The notes under the pieces were generated by a model. It was not told the origin of the DNA, did not search any database, and worked only from the letters and a program-made list of their open reading frames with translations. Of a DNA stretch of 47,807 bases, positions 1 to 7,840 are shown one piece after another. Location of the stretch: NCBI RefSeq assembly GCF_013464485.1, contig NZ_RAUX01000050.1:4-47810 (forward strand), in the 5' to 3' direction. The DNA is from Stenotrophomonas maltophilia. GTDB lineage: Bacteria > Pseudomonadota > Gammaproteobacteria > Xanthomonadales > Xanthomonadaceae. Numbering within the stretch: position 1 is the stretch's first letter; each line of letters opens with the position of its first letter. A program made the position numbers and the translations under genes.

Positions 1-19
1 ACCCCATGGTGTCATCGCA

Positions 20-1441
20 TCACTCGTTCGGCGGCGTGGTGGCCTTGGCTTCGCTGCCGAAGTTGCCGTCGGCTTCCGCGGCCAGATACGCGAACACCGT
101 GTACGCTGCCACGTTCTGTGCCAGCGCCTTCGGGTCGATCTTGTCCAGCGTGTCGTCGGCGGTGTGGTGCAGGTGGAAGTAGTCCGAGCCATCCTGCGCC
201 AGCCATGCCCACGCGCCGCCCTTGGCGGCCAGCGGGCCGACGTCCGGGCCCGGGCCACCCTTGTCGGCCTGGTATTCGATGCCCAGCGGCTTCATCACTT
301 CGGCAATCTGCCGGGTCGCCTCGCGCGAGCCTTCCGGATTTGGCGAACCGGTATTGAAGGCATAGATGCGGCCGGCGCCGAAGTCGCTCTCGGCGGCCAG
401 CTGATGCAGGGCCACGTCCTTGGCATGCGCTTCGGCGTAGGCCTTGCCGCCATACAGTCCCTGTTCTTCGTTGGCGAAGGCGATCACGCGGATGGTGCGC
501 TTCGGTGCCTGCTTGAGCTGGCCGATCAGGTGACCAGCAGCCATGGTGATTCCCACGCCCGCGCCGTCATCGACGGCACCGGTGCCCAGGTCCCACGAAT
601 CCAGATGGCCGCCGATCACCACCACTTCCTTCGGCAGGCTGCGGCCGGTGATCTCGCCGATCACGTTGTATGAGGTCGCCGTGCCATCCCAGCCGCAGTC
701 CAGCGCCACCTTCACCGTGGTGCTGCCACGGGCCAGCAGGCGGGCCAGCTGGTCGGCATCGGGCACCGACAACGCCGCCGACGGCACCGGGGTCAGGCCA
801 TCATCGAAACGGGTGATGCCAGTGTGTGGCACGCGGTGCGAATCGGTACCGGCCGAGCGCATCAGGAAACCTACCGCGCCCTTGCGGATCGCCTCGGACG
901 GGCCCTTGCTGCGGATCGCACCACCGCGGCCATAGTCGCGGCCATCGCGGAACGGCAGCATCTGGTAATCGACGAAGGCGATCTTGCCCTTCAGCGAACC
1001 GGCCGGGGCAGCCTGCAGCGCGGCCAGGTCGGCGAAGCGCACCACCTCGGCTTCCACGGTGCCGCCCGGGCTGCCACCCAGTGCGGTGATCTGCAGCGGC
1101 TGCGGGTTCCTGCCGGTCACGGCGGCATGCTCACTGCGGCGCTCCCACTTCGGGAAGGTCACCGGTTCCTTCCACACCTTGTCGAAGCCCAGGGCTTTGA
1201 ACTTTGCTTCGGCCCAGGCCACGGCGCGGGCGTCGGCTTCGCTGCCCGCGATACGCGGGCCGATCTCGGTGGTGAGTGATTCGACCACCTTCCAGCCGGT
1301 GTCGTCGGCCAGTGCCCGGTCGCGCAGCTGCGCGGCGGTTGCCAGCGAGGCCGGGGGCAGGGTGGTGGTGTGCGGCGCCGCAAAGGCCGGAGCGGCCAGC
1401 AGGGCGAGGGAGAATGCGATGGCAAGGGCGCGGCGACGCAT
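20..1441 (-). CDS. Exported M28-family zinc peptidase (aminopeptidase/carboxypeptidase-like)
   Basis: A 473-residue exported metallopeptidase, probably an aminopeptidase or dipeptidase acting on peptides in the periplasm or outside the cell. Residues 1-21 form a signal peptide (MRRR, hydrophobic core, AFA cleavage site). Residues about 125-240 look like a protease-associated (PA) insert. The M28 core follows: GGHLDSWD near 277-284 (H279), DDGAG at 291-295, NEEQG at 324-328 and HH at 425-426, which fit the usual two-zinc ligand set. The reading frame is open 54 codons further upstream, but those residues would bury the signal peptide and cover a terminator and a repeat, so the start at 1441 is preferred. 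Substrate specificity cannot be read from sequence. Confidence 0.92.
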   Translation of the reverse strand: MRRRALAIAFSLALLAAPAFAAPHTTTLPPASLATAAQLRDRALADDTGWKVVESLTTEIGPRIAGSEADARAVAWAEAKFKALGFDKVWKEPVTFPKWERRSEHAAVTGRNPQPLQITALGGSPGGTVEAEVVRFADLAALQAAPAGSLKGKIAFVDYQMLPFRDGRDYGRGGAIRSKGPSEAIRKGAVGFLMRSAGTDSHRVPHTGITRFDDGLTPVPSAALSVPDADQLARLLARGSTTVKVALDCGWDGTATSYNVIGEITGRSLPKEVVVIGGHLDSWDLGTGAVDDGAGVGITMAAGHLIGQLKQAPKRTIRVIAFANEEQGLYGGKAYAEAHAKDVALHQLAAESDFGAGRIYAFNTGSPNPEGSREATRQIAEVMKPLGIEYQADKGGPGPDVGPLAAKGGAWAWLAQDGSDYFHLHHTADDTLDKIDPKALAQNVAAYTVFAYLAAEADGNFGSEAKATTPPNE

Positions 1442-1550
1442 GGGCAACTCCGGAAGGGACCAAGTCTTGGAGCTTAACAGTCGTTCAGGCCCGCGCATGG
1501 GCGGGAGGTCATGGCTGGCGCGAACGCTGTTTTCCGCCATGTCCGGCAAA

Positions 1551-1580
1551 GCGAAAGCCCCGCCGGAGCGGGGCTTTCGC
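1551..1580 (-). terminator. Rho-independent terminator-like hairpin between mscL and the M28 peptidase
   Basis: A perfect 13-bp stem (1551-1563 with 1568-1580) and a 4-base loop. The stem begins GCGAAAGCCCC. On the minus strand it is followed by CTTTG-rich sequence, so it could end mscL transcripts reading toward the peptidase gene. The T-run is short and partly inside the stem, so strength is uncertain. Confidence 0.6.
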
Positions 1581-1588
1581 CTGCTTCT

Positions 1589-1680
1589 GTAGAGTCGAGC
1601 CATGCTCGACTGATTTTTCCGGGCAGTCGAGCAAGCTCGACTCTACGTACGAAGGCAGTCGAGCATGGCTCGACTCTACA
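1589..1680. repeat. Three clustered GTAG-headed palindromes (SMAG/REP type)
   Basis: Three copies of a GTCGAGC...GCTCGAC hairpin: 1594-1610, about 1627-1641 and about 1658-1674. The first carries a 5' GTAG; the second and third carry the complement CTAC at their 3' ends, so they are inverted relative to the first. This head-and-stem layout matches the SMAG repeats of Stenotrophomonas maltophilia. They fill the gap downstream of mscL. Confidence 0.8.
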
Positions 1681-1712
1681 GATGGGAGGGGCGCCCGTAG
1701 GCGCCCGCTACC

Positions 1713-2117
1713 TCATTTCTTCAAGCTGTCGCGGATCTCGCGCAGCAGCACCACTTCCTCGGCGGGGGCGGCCGGGGCGGCTTCCTGCTTGCGCGACAGG
1801 CGGTTGATCGTCTTGACCACCAGGAAGATGGCGAAGGCCACGATCACGAACTGGATCAGCGTATTGATGAAGTCGCCGTAGCCGATCACCACGGCCGGGA
1901 TTTCCTTGCCGTCGGCACCGATGCTGGCCGGTGACAACGTCCACGCCAGCTGCGAGAAATCCACCTTGCCGATCAGCATGCCCAGCGGCGGCATGATGAT
2001 CTTCTCGACCAGCGCGGTCACGATCTTGCCGAAGGCCGCGCCGATCACCACGCCGACGGCGAGGTCGATGACGTTGCCGCGCATCGCGAATTCCTTGAAT
2101 TCGGTGAGCATTCCCAT
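1713..2117 (-). CDS. mscL: Large-conductance mechanosensitive channel MscL
   Basis: A 134-residue inner-membrane channel that opens at high membrane tension and releases solutes on hypo-osmotic shock; it works as a homopentamer. The N-terminal [18 protein letters not shown] is the family signature, TM1 spans about 16-45 and TM2 about 73-103. The cytoplasmic tail ends with the conserved helix ([11 protein letters not shown]). Length is normal for the family (about 130-145). A GGAG lies about 10 bases ahead of the start. The gene appears monocistronic, with a hairpin and three SMAG repeats behind it. Confidence 0.97.
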   Translation of the reverse strand: MGMLTEFKEFAMRGNVIDLAVGVVIGAAFGKIVTALVEKIIMPPLGMLIGKVDFSQLAWTLSPASIGADGKEIPAVVIGYGDFINTLIQFVIVAFAIFLVVKTINRLSRKQEAAPAAPAEEVVLLREIRDSLKK

Positions 2118-2172
2118 TGTTGTTGTTCTCCGGTGGGGGAAGTGGACAGCGCGCAGGGTAGCGCAGGTGATG

Positions 2173-2889
2173 TCAGCCGGCGATCACGCCGTGGCGCTCA
2201 GCCACGTTTTCCAGGCGGGCACTGAAGCGGTCGCCGGGCTTCAATGCGGCCACCCCGGACGGCGTGCCCATGAACACCAGGTCGCCGGCGCGCAGCTGCC
2301 ACAGCTTGGACAGCTCGTGCAGGATCTCCGGCACATTCCAGATCATCTGGTCCAGCAGCGCCTGCTGGCGCACTTCGCCATTGACCTCCAGCGACAGGTT
2401 CAGCGCGGTCAGGTCGCCCACTTCAGCGGCGTGGACGATCTCGCTGATCGGTGCGGAGGCATCGAAGCCCTTGGCCGCATCCCACGGGTGACCCTTGTCC
2501 TTGGCGGCGGCCTGCAGGTCGCGGCGGGTCAGGTCCAGGCCGACGGCGTAGCCATAGACCAGCGCTTCGGCATCAGCCACGGCCAGCTCACCGGCAGGCG
2601 CATCGCTGCCGATCGCCACCACCAGCTCCACTTCGTGGTGCAGGTTGGCGGTTGCCGGCGGATAGGGGATGGCATCGTCGTGGCCGACCACGATCGCGTC
2701 GGCCGGCTTGCTGAAGAACATCGGGCGGCCGCGGTCATCGGCCGCTGGCACCGCTGCGCCCATTTCGCGGGCATGGTCGGCGAAGTTGCGGCCGACGCAG
2801 TAGATGCGGTGCACGGGGAAACTGCCACCGCCCACGACCGGCACACGCGGCAGGGCTACGGCAGGGATCACATCGGAGACATCGGACAT
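2173..2889 (-). CDS. Fumarylacetoacetate hydrolase (FAH) family protein
   Basis: A 238-residue cytosolic enzyme of the FAH superfamily, whose members hydrolyse or decarboxylate acylpyruvates and related C-C bonds with a divalent metal. Visible family segments are [11 protein letters not shown] near 30-40, the metal-binding E-x-E region ([10 protein letters not shown]) around 80-90, and the C-terminal [17 protein letters not shown] near 205-220. Size and start resemble the fumarylpyruvate hydrolase / YcgM-like branch. No aromatic-degradation genes sit nearby, so the substrate is open; oxaloacetate decarboxylase activity is an alternative for this subfamily. Confidence 0.88.
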   Translation of the reverse strand: MSDVSDVIPAVALPRVPVVGGGSFPVHRIYCVGRNFADHAREMGAAVPAADDRGRPMFFSKPADAIVVGHDDAIPYPPATANLHHEVELVVAIGSDAPAGELAVADAEALVYGYAVGLDLTRRDLQAAAKDKGHPWDAAKGFDASAPISEIVHAAEVGDLTALNLSLEVNGEVRQQALLDQMIWNVPEILHELSKLWQLRAGDLVFMGTPSGVAALKPGDRFSARLENVAERHGVIAG

Positions 2890-2964
2890 GCGGGCATCCA
2901 GGAAGGGCGTGCCCGCAGTCTAGAACGCATGGCGCCCGCCGTCAGCGGGCGCAGAAGACGCGGG

Positions 2965-3246
2965 TCAGCGCGAGGCCGGCAGCACCGGCTTGCGCACCAC
3001 GCGGTATTCGCCCTCGACCACGGTCGGGTCGACCGGATGCGCGGCGCCCGGCTTGCGCGAGGCCAGCAGCTTCCACGCCAGGCCGACCAGGATCATCGCC
3101 GCACCGACGAACACGCCGATGAACACCATCGCGGCCAGGATCGCCAGGCCGAGCAGGCCCACGGCAACGCGCACCAACGGATGGCGCGGCTTGCGCGGCG
3201 CGAACAGGGTGCGGAACTGGTTGAAGGCGGATGCGCGATTGAACAT
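2965..3246 (-). CDS. Small membrane protein, function unknown
   Basis: A 93-residue protein with a basic N-terminus (FNQFRTLFAPRKPRH), one long or two short hydrophobic segments at about 30-62, and a polar C-terminal tail with a VVEGEYRVVR motif. No known domain is recognised. An in-frame ATG exists at 3303, but the best promoter on this strand (3322-3349) would start transcription almost on top of it, so the internal ATG at 3246 is preferred. The protein resembles short membrane proteins annotated as hypothetical in xanthomonads; I cannot assign a function. Confidence 0.65.
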   Translation of the reverse strand: MFNRASAFNQFRTLFAPRKPRHPLVRVAVGLLGLAILAAMVFIGVFVGAAMILVGLAWKLLASRKPGAAHPVDPTVVEGEYRVVRKPVLPASR

Positions 3247-3321
3247 GGCGGCTCGATAGGCTGGGATCAGCGAAACCAGAGTATCGGGACGCGCCACTGT
3301 CATTGAGTGAAAAACTCGTTA

Positions 3322-3349
3322 AATATAGCCTGTGCTTATTACGGATCAA
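3322..3349 (-). promoter_or_regulatory. Putative sigma-70 promoter for the small membrane protein
   Basis: On the minus strand TTGATC (3344-3349) and TATATT (3322-3327) are separated by 16 bases, in a conspicuously AT-rich patch of an otherwise GC-rich region. Position and direction fit the gene starting at 3246, giving a leader of roughly 65-70 bases. Confidence 0.45.
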
Positions 3350-3424
3350 TGACTTGTGTTCATGTCGCAGCCAGTCACCTGAGCAGGCATGCGACAATTC
3401 CGGTTTACCGTCCGAGCCTTCGCC

Positions 3425-3760
3425 ATGACTACCGCTGCTGCCCTGATCGCCCTTGAAGCCATCGCCGATGGTGCGTTTGCCGAGGTCGAAGCGGTGGTCG
3501 ATGGCGATGCCGAGTCGCTGGTGCTGTACCGCAACGGCGCGCAGGTCCGAGCCTTCCTGAACATCTGCCCGCACGCCGGCCGCCGCCTGGACTGGGCCCC
3601 AGGCCAGTTCCTGAAGAGCCGCGAAGGCCACCTGGTCTGCGCCGCACATGGCGCCTCGTTCGCGCTGGACAGCGGCGACTGCATTGCCGGCCCCTGCAAG
3701 GGCGACCGCCTGCGCGCAGTGCCGGTGGATGTGCGTGATGGGCAGGTCTATCTGGCCTGA
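3425..3760 (+). CDS. Rieske [2Fe-2S] domain protein
   Basis: A 111-residue single-domain Rieske ferredoxin-like protein, expected to carry a [2Fe-2S] cluster and move electrons in the cytosol. The two cluster-binding motifs are visible: C-P-H (C48, H50, followed by AGR) and C-x2-H (C72, H75). It lacks a catalytic oxygenase domain, so it is a small carrier or nitrite-reductase-small-subunit-like protein rather than a dioxygenase alpha subunit. An ATG 36 bases upstream is possible, but the conserved domain begins at the chosen start. No partner reductase is adjacent. Confidence 0.88.
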   Translation: MTTAAALIALEAIADGAFAEVEAVVDGDAESLVLYRNGAQVRAFLNICPHAGRRLDWAPGQFLKSREGHLVCAAHGASFALDSGDCIAGPCKGDRLRAVPVDVRDGQVYLA

Positions 3761-3770
3761 TGTAACCGGT

Positions 3771-3906
3771 GTGCGAACCAAGGTTCGCACCCACGGGATC
3801 AATGGATATCCAGAGACCCACCCCGCCATCTCTCAGTAAACCCGCTGTTGCTGTTGAGGTTGCCGGCCAGCGGCCGGCACTACCGGGGTGCAGGGCGCAG
3901 CCCTGC
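3771..3906. repeat. Cluster of short palindromes after the Rieske gene (SMAG-like)
   Basis: Three hairpins: GTGCGAACC / GGTTCGCAC (3771-3790, loop AA); a canonical inverted SMAG unit TTGCCGGCC...CACTAC (3860-3883); and GCAGGGC / GCCCTGC (3890-3906). They lie between the convergent Rieske and permease genes. Confidence 0.7.
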
Positions 3907-3922
3907 CAACAAACCCCAACCC

Positions 3923-5770
3923 TCAGAACATCAGGTTGATCATCAGCACCACCACGCAGGTGTAGATCAGCGACAGCGGGCCGCCGACCCGCCACATCTC
4001 GCGCGGGGTGTAGTTGGCCGGGCCGGTGATCATCGAGATCACCGGGTTGGAGGCCGTCATCAGGTTGTTGGACGCCGACAGCGCCACGATCAGCGCGAAC
4101 GCGGTCGGGTTGCCGCCGGCTGCCAGCGCCAGGTTCACCGCAATGGGCACCATCACGATGGTCGCGCCCACATGGCTGATGACCAGCGAGAACGCCGTGG
4201 TCAGCAGCGCCAGCGCCACTTCCAGTACCCAGATCGGGATGCCGGTGGGCAGCTTGTCGATGGTATGGCCGGCCACCCACGCCGCCGCGCCACTGGAATC
4301 CATCGCCCAGCCGAGCGGAATCAGCCCGGCCATCATGAACACCGTCTTCCAGTTGATCGAGGCATACGCCTCGTCCATGCGCAGCACGCCGGTCAGCAGC
4401 ATGCCGGCCACGCCGGTCATCAGGGTCAGTGCCACCGGCAGCTTGCTGGTGAGCGCGATCAGGATGGTCAGCGCAAAGATCGCCATCGCGATCTTGAACT
4501 TGTGCGGGCGCTGTTCGCCGGTCGGGTAGTCGGTGACCACCACGAAGTCGCGGCTGCGCGCGGCCTGCGCCAGGTCGGTCCAGATGCTGTGGAAGACCAG
4601 CATGTCACCGGCACGCAACTGCACATCGCGCACGTCCTCGCGTATCACCTGCTTGTCGCGGTTGATCGCCAGCAGGCTGATGCCACGTTCCTTGCGCAGG
4701 CGCAGGTCAGCTGCGCTCTTGCCGATCACGTTCGAGGTCGGCGGCACCACCGCTTCGGAAATACCGGCGCGGCTGGGGTTGAACAGGTCGCCCAGGTGCT
4801 TCAGGCGCGAGGACATGCGCAGGAACTGGTTCTGCGCGAAGTCGTTGATCTGCTCACGCGGGCCCATCGCACCGAGCACGCTGCCCACCCAGATGCGCAT
4901 CTCCGCTGGCGGCGCCAGTCGGGTGTCGTTGCCCGTCTTCAGGGCCAGCAGCAGCGGCGCATCGTGCAGGTTCTCGGCCTCGCCCAGGGTCATGCCGACC
5001 AGCGGGCTCTCGGCGCTGACCACCAGCTCGAACACATCGCCTTCGATGCCATAGGTCTTGGCGAAGTAGCTCTCGGTGCGTGCCGGCGTGACCCCGTCGT
5101 TGACCAGGTTTTCTTCCTCGATCAGCTTGCGGTCGCCGTAGTAGCGGAAGTACAGCAGCGAGGCGATCAGCAGGGCCACGCCGATCGGCAGCGGTGCGAA
5201 CATGCGCAGCGGTTCGATGGTGGCCAAGCCCGAGGGCAGGTTGTTGTTGGCCGAGGCCAACAGGTCGTTCAGCAGGATCAGCGGCGAGTTGCCGACCATG
5301 GTCAGTGCGCCGCCCATCACGATCGCCGCCGAGATCGGCAGCAGCAGGCGCTGCAGGGTCAGCCCGGTGCGCGCGGCCAGTCGCGAGGCGACCGGCAGGT
5401 ACAGCGCCATCACCGACGGGTTCTGCATGAAGGACGAGTTCAGGCCGGCGATGGCCGTGGTCATCATCAGCAACCGCTGCTCGACGCCATGGCCGCGCCG
5501 CAGCAGCCACGCGGCCAGCCGGTTCAGCGCCCCGGTGCGGTCCAGGCCCGCACCGAGGATGGTAGTGGCGATGATGCTCATCACCGCGTTGCCGGAAAAG
5601 CCCCCGAAGATTTCCTCAGGGGCGATCAGGCCGGTCACGCCCAGCACCACCAGCACCACCAGCGCGACCACGTCGGCGCGGATGCGCTCGAACAGGAACA
5701 TCGCCATCGTGAAGCCGACCAGCCCGAGCACGAGCTTCATGTCGTTGGTCAGCGTCAGCGCGGTATCCAT
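3923..5770 (-). CDS. SLC13-family permease with cytosolic TrkA-C domains
   Basis: A 615-residue inner-membrane transporter of the divalent anion:sodium symporter (SLC13/CitT-like) class. Hydrophobic segments fill both ends (about 10-200 and 400-615). The middle (about 215-395) is soluble and contains two RCK/TrkA-C-like modules (FELVVSAESPLVGMTLGEA and a second ending RAGDMLVFHS). That layout is common in bacterial permeases annotated as sulfate, citrate or dicarboxylate carriers. The C-terminal half has the SASNNLMTASNPV segment typical of the family's ion and substrate hairpin. The transported anion cannot be told from the sequence or neighbours. Confidence 0.9.
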   Translation of the reverse strand: MDTALTLTNDMKLVLGLVGFTMAMFLFERIRADVVALVVLVVLGVTGLIAPEEIFGGFSGNAVMSIIATTILGAGLDRTGALNRLAAWLLRRGHGVEQRLLMMTTAIAGLNSSFMQNPSVMALYLPVASRLAARTGLTLQRLLLPISAAIVMGGALTMVGNSPLILLNDLLASANNNLPSGLATIEPLRMFAPLPIGVALLIASLLYFRYYGDRKLIEEENLVNDGVTPARTESYFAKTYGIEGDVFELVVSAESPLVGMTLGEAENLHDAPLLLALKTGNDTRLAPPAEMRIWVGSVLGAMGPREQINDFAQNQFLRMSSRLKHLGDLFNPSRAGISEAVVPPTSNVIGKSAADLRLRKERGISLLAINRDKQVIREDVRDVQLRAGDMLVFHSIWTDLAQAARSRDFVVVTDYPTGEQRPHKFKIAMAIFALTILIALTSKLPVALTLMTGVAGMLLTGVLRMDEAYASINWKTVFMMAGLIPLGWAMDSSGAAAWVAGHTIDKLPTGIPIWVLEVALALLTTAFSLVISHVGATIVMVPIAVNLALAAGGNPTAFALIVALSASNNLMTASNPVISMITGPANYTPREMWRVGGPLSLIYTCVVVLMINLMF

Positions 5771-5797
5771 GTGGGGCGCGGCGTCCTCAGGCGATCG

Positions 5798-6532
5798 TCA
5801 GGTGCGGTCGTACAGCAGGTCCCAGACGCCATGGCCAAGCTTCTGGCCGCGGGTCTCGAAGTGGGTCTGCGGGCGCCAGTCCGGGCGCGGCACGCTGCCA
5901 CGCGGGCCGGCACGGTTGACCAGCCCGGCGGTGGTATCGAGCACGTCCCACATCTGCTCGGCGTAGTCTTCCCAGTCGGTCGCGCAGTGCAGGCGGCCGC
6001 CCAGGCGCAGCTTACGCACCAGCAGGTCGGCGAACGCCGGCTGCAAAAGGCGGCGCTTGTTGTGGCGCTTCTTGTGCCACGGGTCCGGGAAGTAGATGCG
6101 CACTTCATCCAGCGCGCCGTCGGCGATCTCGTTCTGCAGCACCTCCACCGCATCGTGGTGGTACAGGCGCACGTGGTCGGCGTTGTCCTCGGCCAGCGCG
6201 TTCAGCAGGCGACCCACGCCCGGTGCGTGCACTTCGATGCCGATGTAGTCGCGCGACGGATCGTGCTGGGCGGCGAAGCGCAGCGCCGCACCGTTGCCGA
6301 AGCCGATTTCCAGCACCTTGTGCGCCGGGCGGCCGAAGGTGGCATCCAGGTCACGCGGCTGGCCGTTGTAGTCGATGCCGAAGCGCGGCCAGCGTTCGTC
6401 GAACGCGCGCTGCTGGGCGGGAGTGAAGCGGCCCTGGCGCAGCACGAAGCTGCGCACCTCGCGGCGGCCCTCGCTGACGGTGAAGGGCTTGGGCGGGGCC
6501 TTGGAGCCGGCGCTGTCAAAAGGATTGGTCAT
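5798..6532 (-). CDS. trmB: tRNA (guanine-N7-)-methyltransferase TrmB
   Basis: A 244-residue SAM-dependent enzyme that makes m7G46 in the variable loop of tRNAs. SAM motif I (VLEIGFGNG) is near residue 92. The hallmark [15 protein letters not shown] is near 155-170. Its start codon overlaps the thiG stop by one base (TGATG), so the two are probably translationally coupled. Length is normal for the family. Confidence 0.96.
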   Translation of the reverse strand: MTNPFDSAGSKAPPKPFTVSEGRREVRSFVLRQGRFTPAQQRAFDERWPRFGIDYNGQPRDLDATFGRPAHKVLEIGFGNGAALRFAAQHDPSRDYIGIEVHAPGVGRLLNALAEDNADHVRLYHHDAVEVLQNEIADGALDEVRIYFPDPWHKKRHNKRRLLQPAFADLLVRKLRLGGRLHCATDWEDYAEQMWDVLDTTAGLVNRAGPRGSVPRPDWRPQTHFETRGQKLGHGVWDLLYDRT

Positions 6533-7326
6533 CAGCCGATCAGCCCATCCACCGGAGAGGACGCGCTAGCGTAGCGCTTGCGCGGAATGCGCCCGGCCAG
6601 GAAGGCCTCGCGGCCGGCCTCGACCGCCTTGCGCATGGCGCTGGCCATCAGCACCGGGCTGCGTGCGCCGGCAATGGCGGTGTTCATCAGTACGCCGTCG
6701 CAGCCCAGCTCCATCGCAATCGCGGCATCCGACGCGGTACCGACGCCAGCGTCGACGATGATCGGCACCTTGGCGTCTTCGATGATCTGCAGCAGGTTGT
6801 ACTTGTTCTGGATGCCCAGGCCCGAGCCGATCGGTGCGGCCAGCGGCATCACCGCGGCGCAGCCGATCTCTTCCAGGCGCTTGGCCAGGATCGGGTCGTC
6901 GGAGGTGTAGACCATCACCTCGAAGCCGTCCTTGACCAGCTGTTCGGCGGCCTTGAGGGTCTGCACCACGTCCGGGTAAAGCGACTTCTGGTCGCCCAGC
7001 ACTTCCAGCTTGGTCAGGTTGTGGCCGTCCAGCAGCTCACGGGCAAGGCGGCAGGTGCGCACGGCATCTTCGGCGGTGTAGCAGCCGGCGGTGTTGGGCA
7101 GGATGGTGTAGCGCTCCGGCGGCAGCACGTCGAGCAGGTTGGGCTCGCCCGGGTTCTGCCCGATGTTGGTGCGGCGGATGGCCACGGTGACGATCTGGGC
7201 GCCCGCGGCCTCGGTGGCCAGGCGGGTTTCTTCCAGATCCTTGAACTTGCCGGTGCCGGTCAGCAGCCGCGAGCCATAGGTCTTGCCGGCGATCACCAGC
7301 GAATCGGGGGAGACATGAACGTTCAT
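6532..7326 (-). CDS. thiG: Thiazole synthase ThiG
   Basis: A 264-residue TIM-barrel enzyme that builds the thiazole phosphate of thiamine from deoxyxylulose phosphate, dehydroglycine and ThiS-thiocarboxylate. The active-site lysine lies in TKLEVLGD (K106). The phosphate-binding [15 protein letters not shown] and the end segment GRIPRKRYA are present. The reading frame stays open 39 codons upstream, but only the chosen start gives the normal N-terminus. thiS lies upstream on the same strand, with a SMAG palindrome between them; trmB overlaps its end. Confidence 0.96.
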   Translation of the reverse strand: MNVHVSPDSLVIAGKTYGSRLLTGTGKFKDLEETRLATEAAGAQIVTVAIRRTNIGQNPGEPNLLDVLPPERYTILPNTAGCYTAEDAVRTCRLARELLDGHNLTKLEVLGDQKSLYPDVVQTLKAAEQLVKDGFEVMVYTSDDPILAKRLEEIGCAAVMPLAAPIGSGLGIQNKYNLLQIIEDAKVPIIVDAGVGTASDAAIAMELGCDGVLMNTAIAGARSPVLMASAMRKAVEAGREAFLAGRIPRKRYASASSPVDGLIG

Positions 7327-7395
7327 GGCGCGATTATCGCCTATCCGCCTGAAGATGGGATCACGCAATGGCGTGCCGGCCGCGGATCGGCATGG

Positions 7396-7420
7396 GTAGT
7401 GCCGGCCGCAGGCCGGCAAA
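7396..7420 (+). repeat. SMAG palindrome between thiS and thiG
   Basis: GTAG head followed by TGCCGGCC/GGCCGGCA hairpin. It sits between two genes that are often directly adjacent and co-translated, so it may act on the thiS-thiG transcript. Confidence 0.75.
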
Positions 7421-7432
7421 CCAGGACAGGTC

Positions 7433-7633
7433 TCAACCCCCACCCAGCGCGTGCACTATCTCGACCACATCACCCTCGGCCAGTACATGTTCGCCATGGC
7501 GGCTGCGGCTGATGATCTCACCGTTGACCTCTACGGCCACCCGGCGCTGCAGCAGCTGCTCGGCCCCGAGCAGGTCATGGAGGGTCGCCGAAGCGGGCAG
7601 GGTGCGGGGTTCGCCATTGAGCTGGATGTTCAT
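7433..7633 (-). CDS. thiS: Sulfur carrier protein ThiS
   Basis: A 66-residue ubiquitin-fold protein whose C-terminal glycine is adenylated and converted to a thiocarboxylate that gives sulfur to ThiG. The start MNIQLNGEP, the [10 protein letters not shown] strand, the [11 protein letters not shown] segment and the C-terminal ALGGG tail are typical. An extra 15-codon in-frame extension upstream is not supported by family length. No TPP riboswitch was recognised upstream. Confidence 0.93.
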   Translation of the reverse strand: MNIQLNGEPRTLPASATLHDLLGAEQLLQRRVAVEVNGEIISRSRHGEHVLAEGDVVEIVHALGGG

Positions 7634-7767
7634 CCCTGCATTGTCGCTGATACCCCGTCGGGATCGGAACGTTTGCAATCTGCTTCAGATGCCAACTCCG
7701 GCACACCCCGCTTTCAGGGGAACAGGGGACAATTCATGCGGCGGCGCAGCGTGAGCAAAAGGCGACG

Positions 7768-7785
7768 CGGTGAAACCATTCACCG
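7768..7785. promoter_or_regulatory. Inverted repeat upstream of the esterase autotransporter
   Basis: CGGTGAA and TTCACCG, separated by ACCA, about 55 bases before the esterase start. It could be an operator or an mRNA leader hairpin; nothing here decides between them. Confidence 0.3.
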
Positions 7786-7840
7786 TGCGCCGGCGTACGT
7801 CCGCCGGATACCCAACGATTTCCCCACAGGAGTTTCTTAC

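Noticed and set aside
3848-6574. A 908-residue open frame on the plus strand
   Set aside because: It is antisense to the SLC13 permease and trmB, both with clear families. Its composition (His/Gln/Arg-rich, no domain) is typical of non-coding frames in GC-rich DNA.
7634-7840. TPP riboswitch ahead of thiS
   Set aside because: I looked for the conserved CUGAGA and GAAACC-type thi-box segments in the leader and did not find them.
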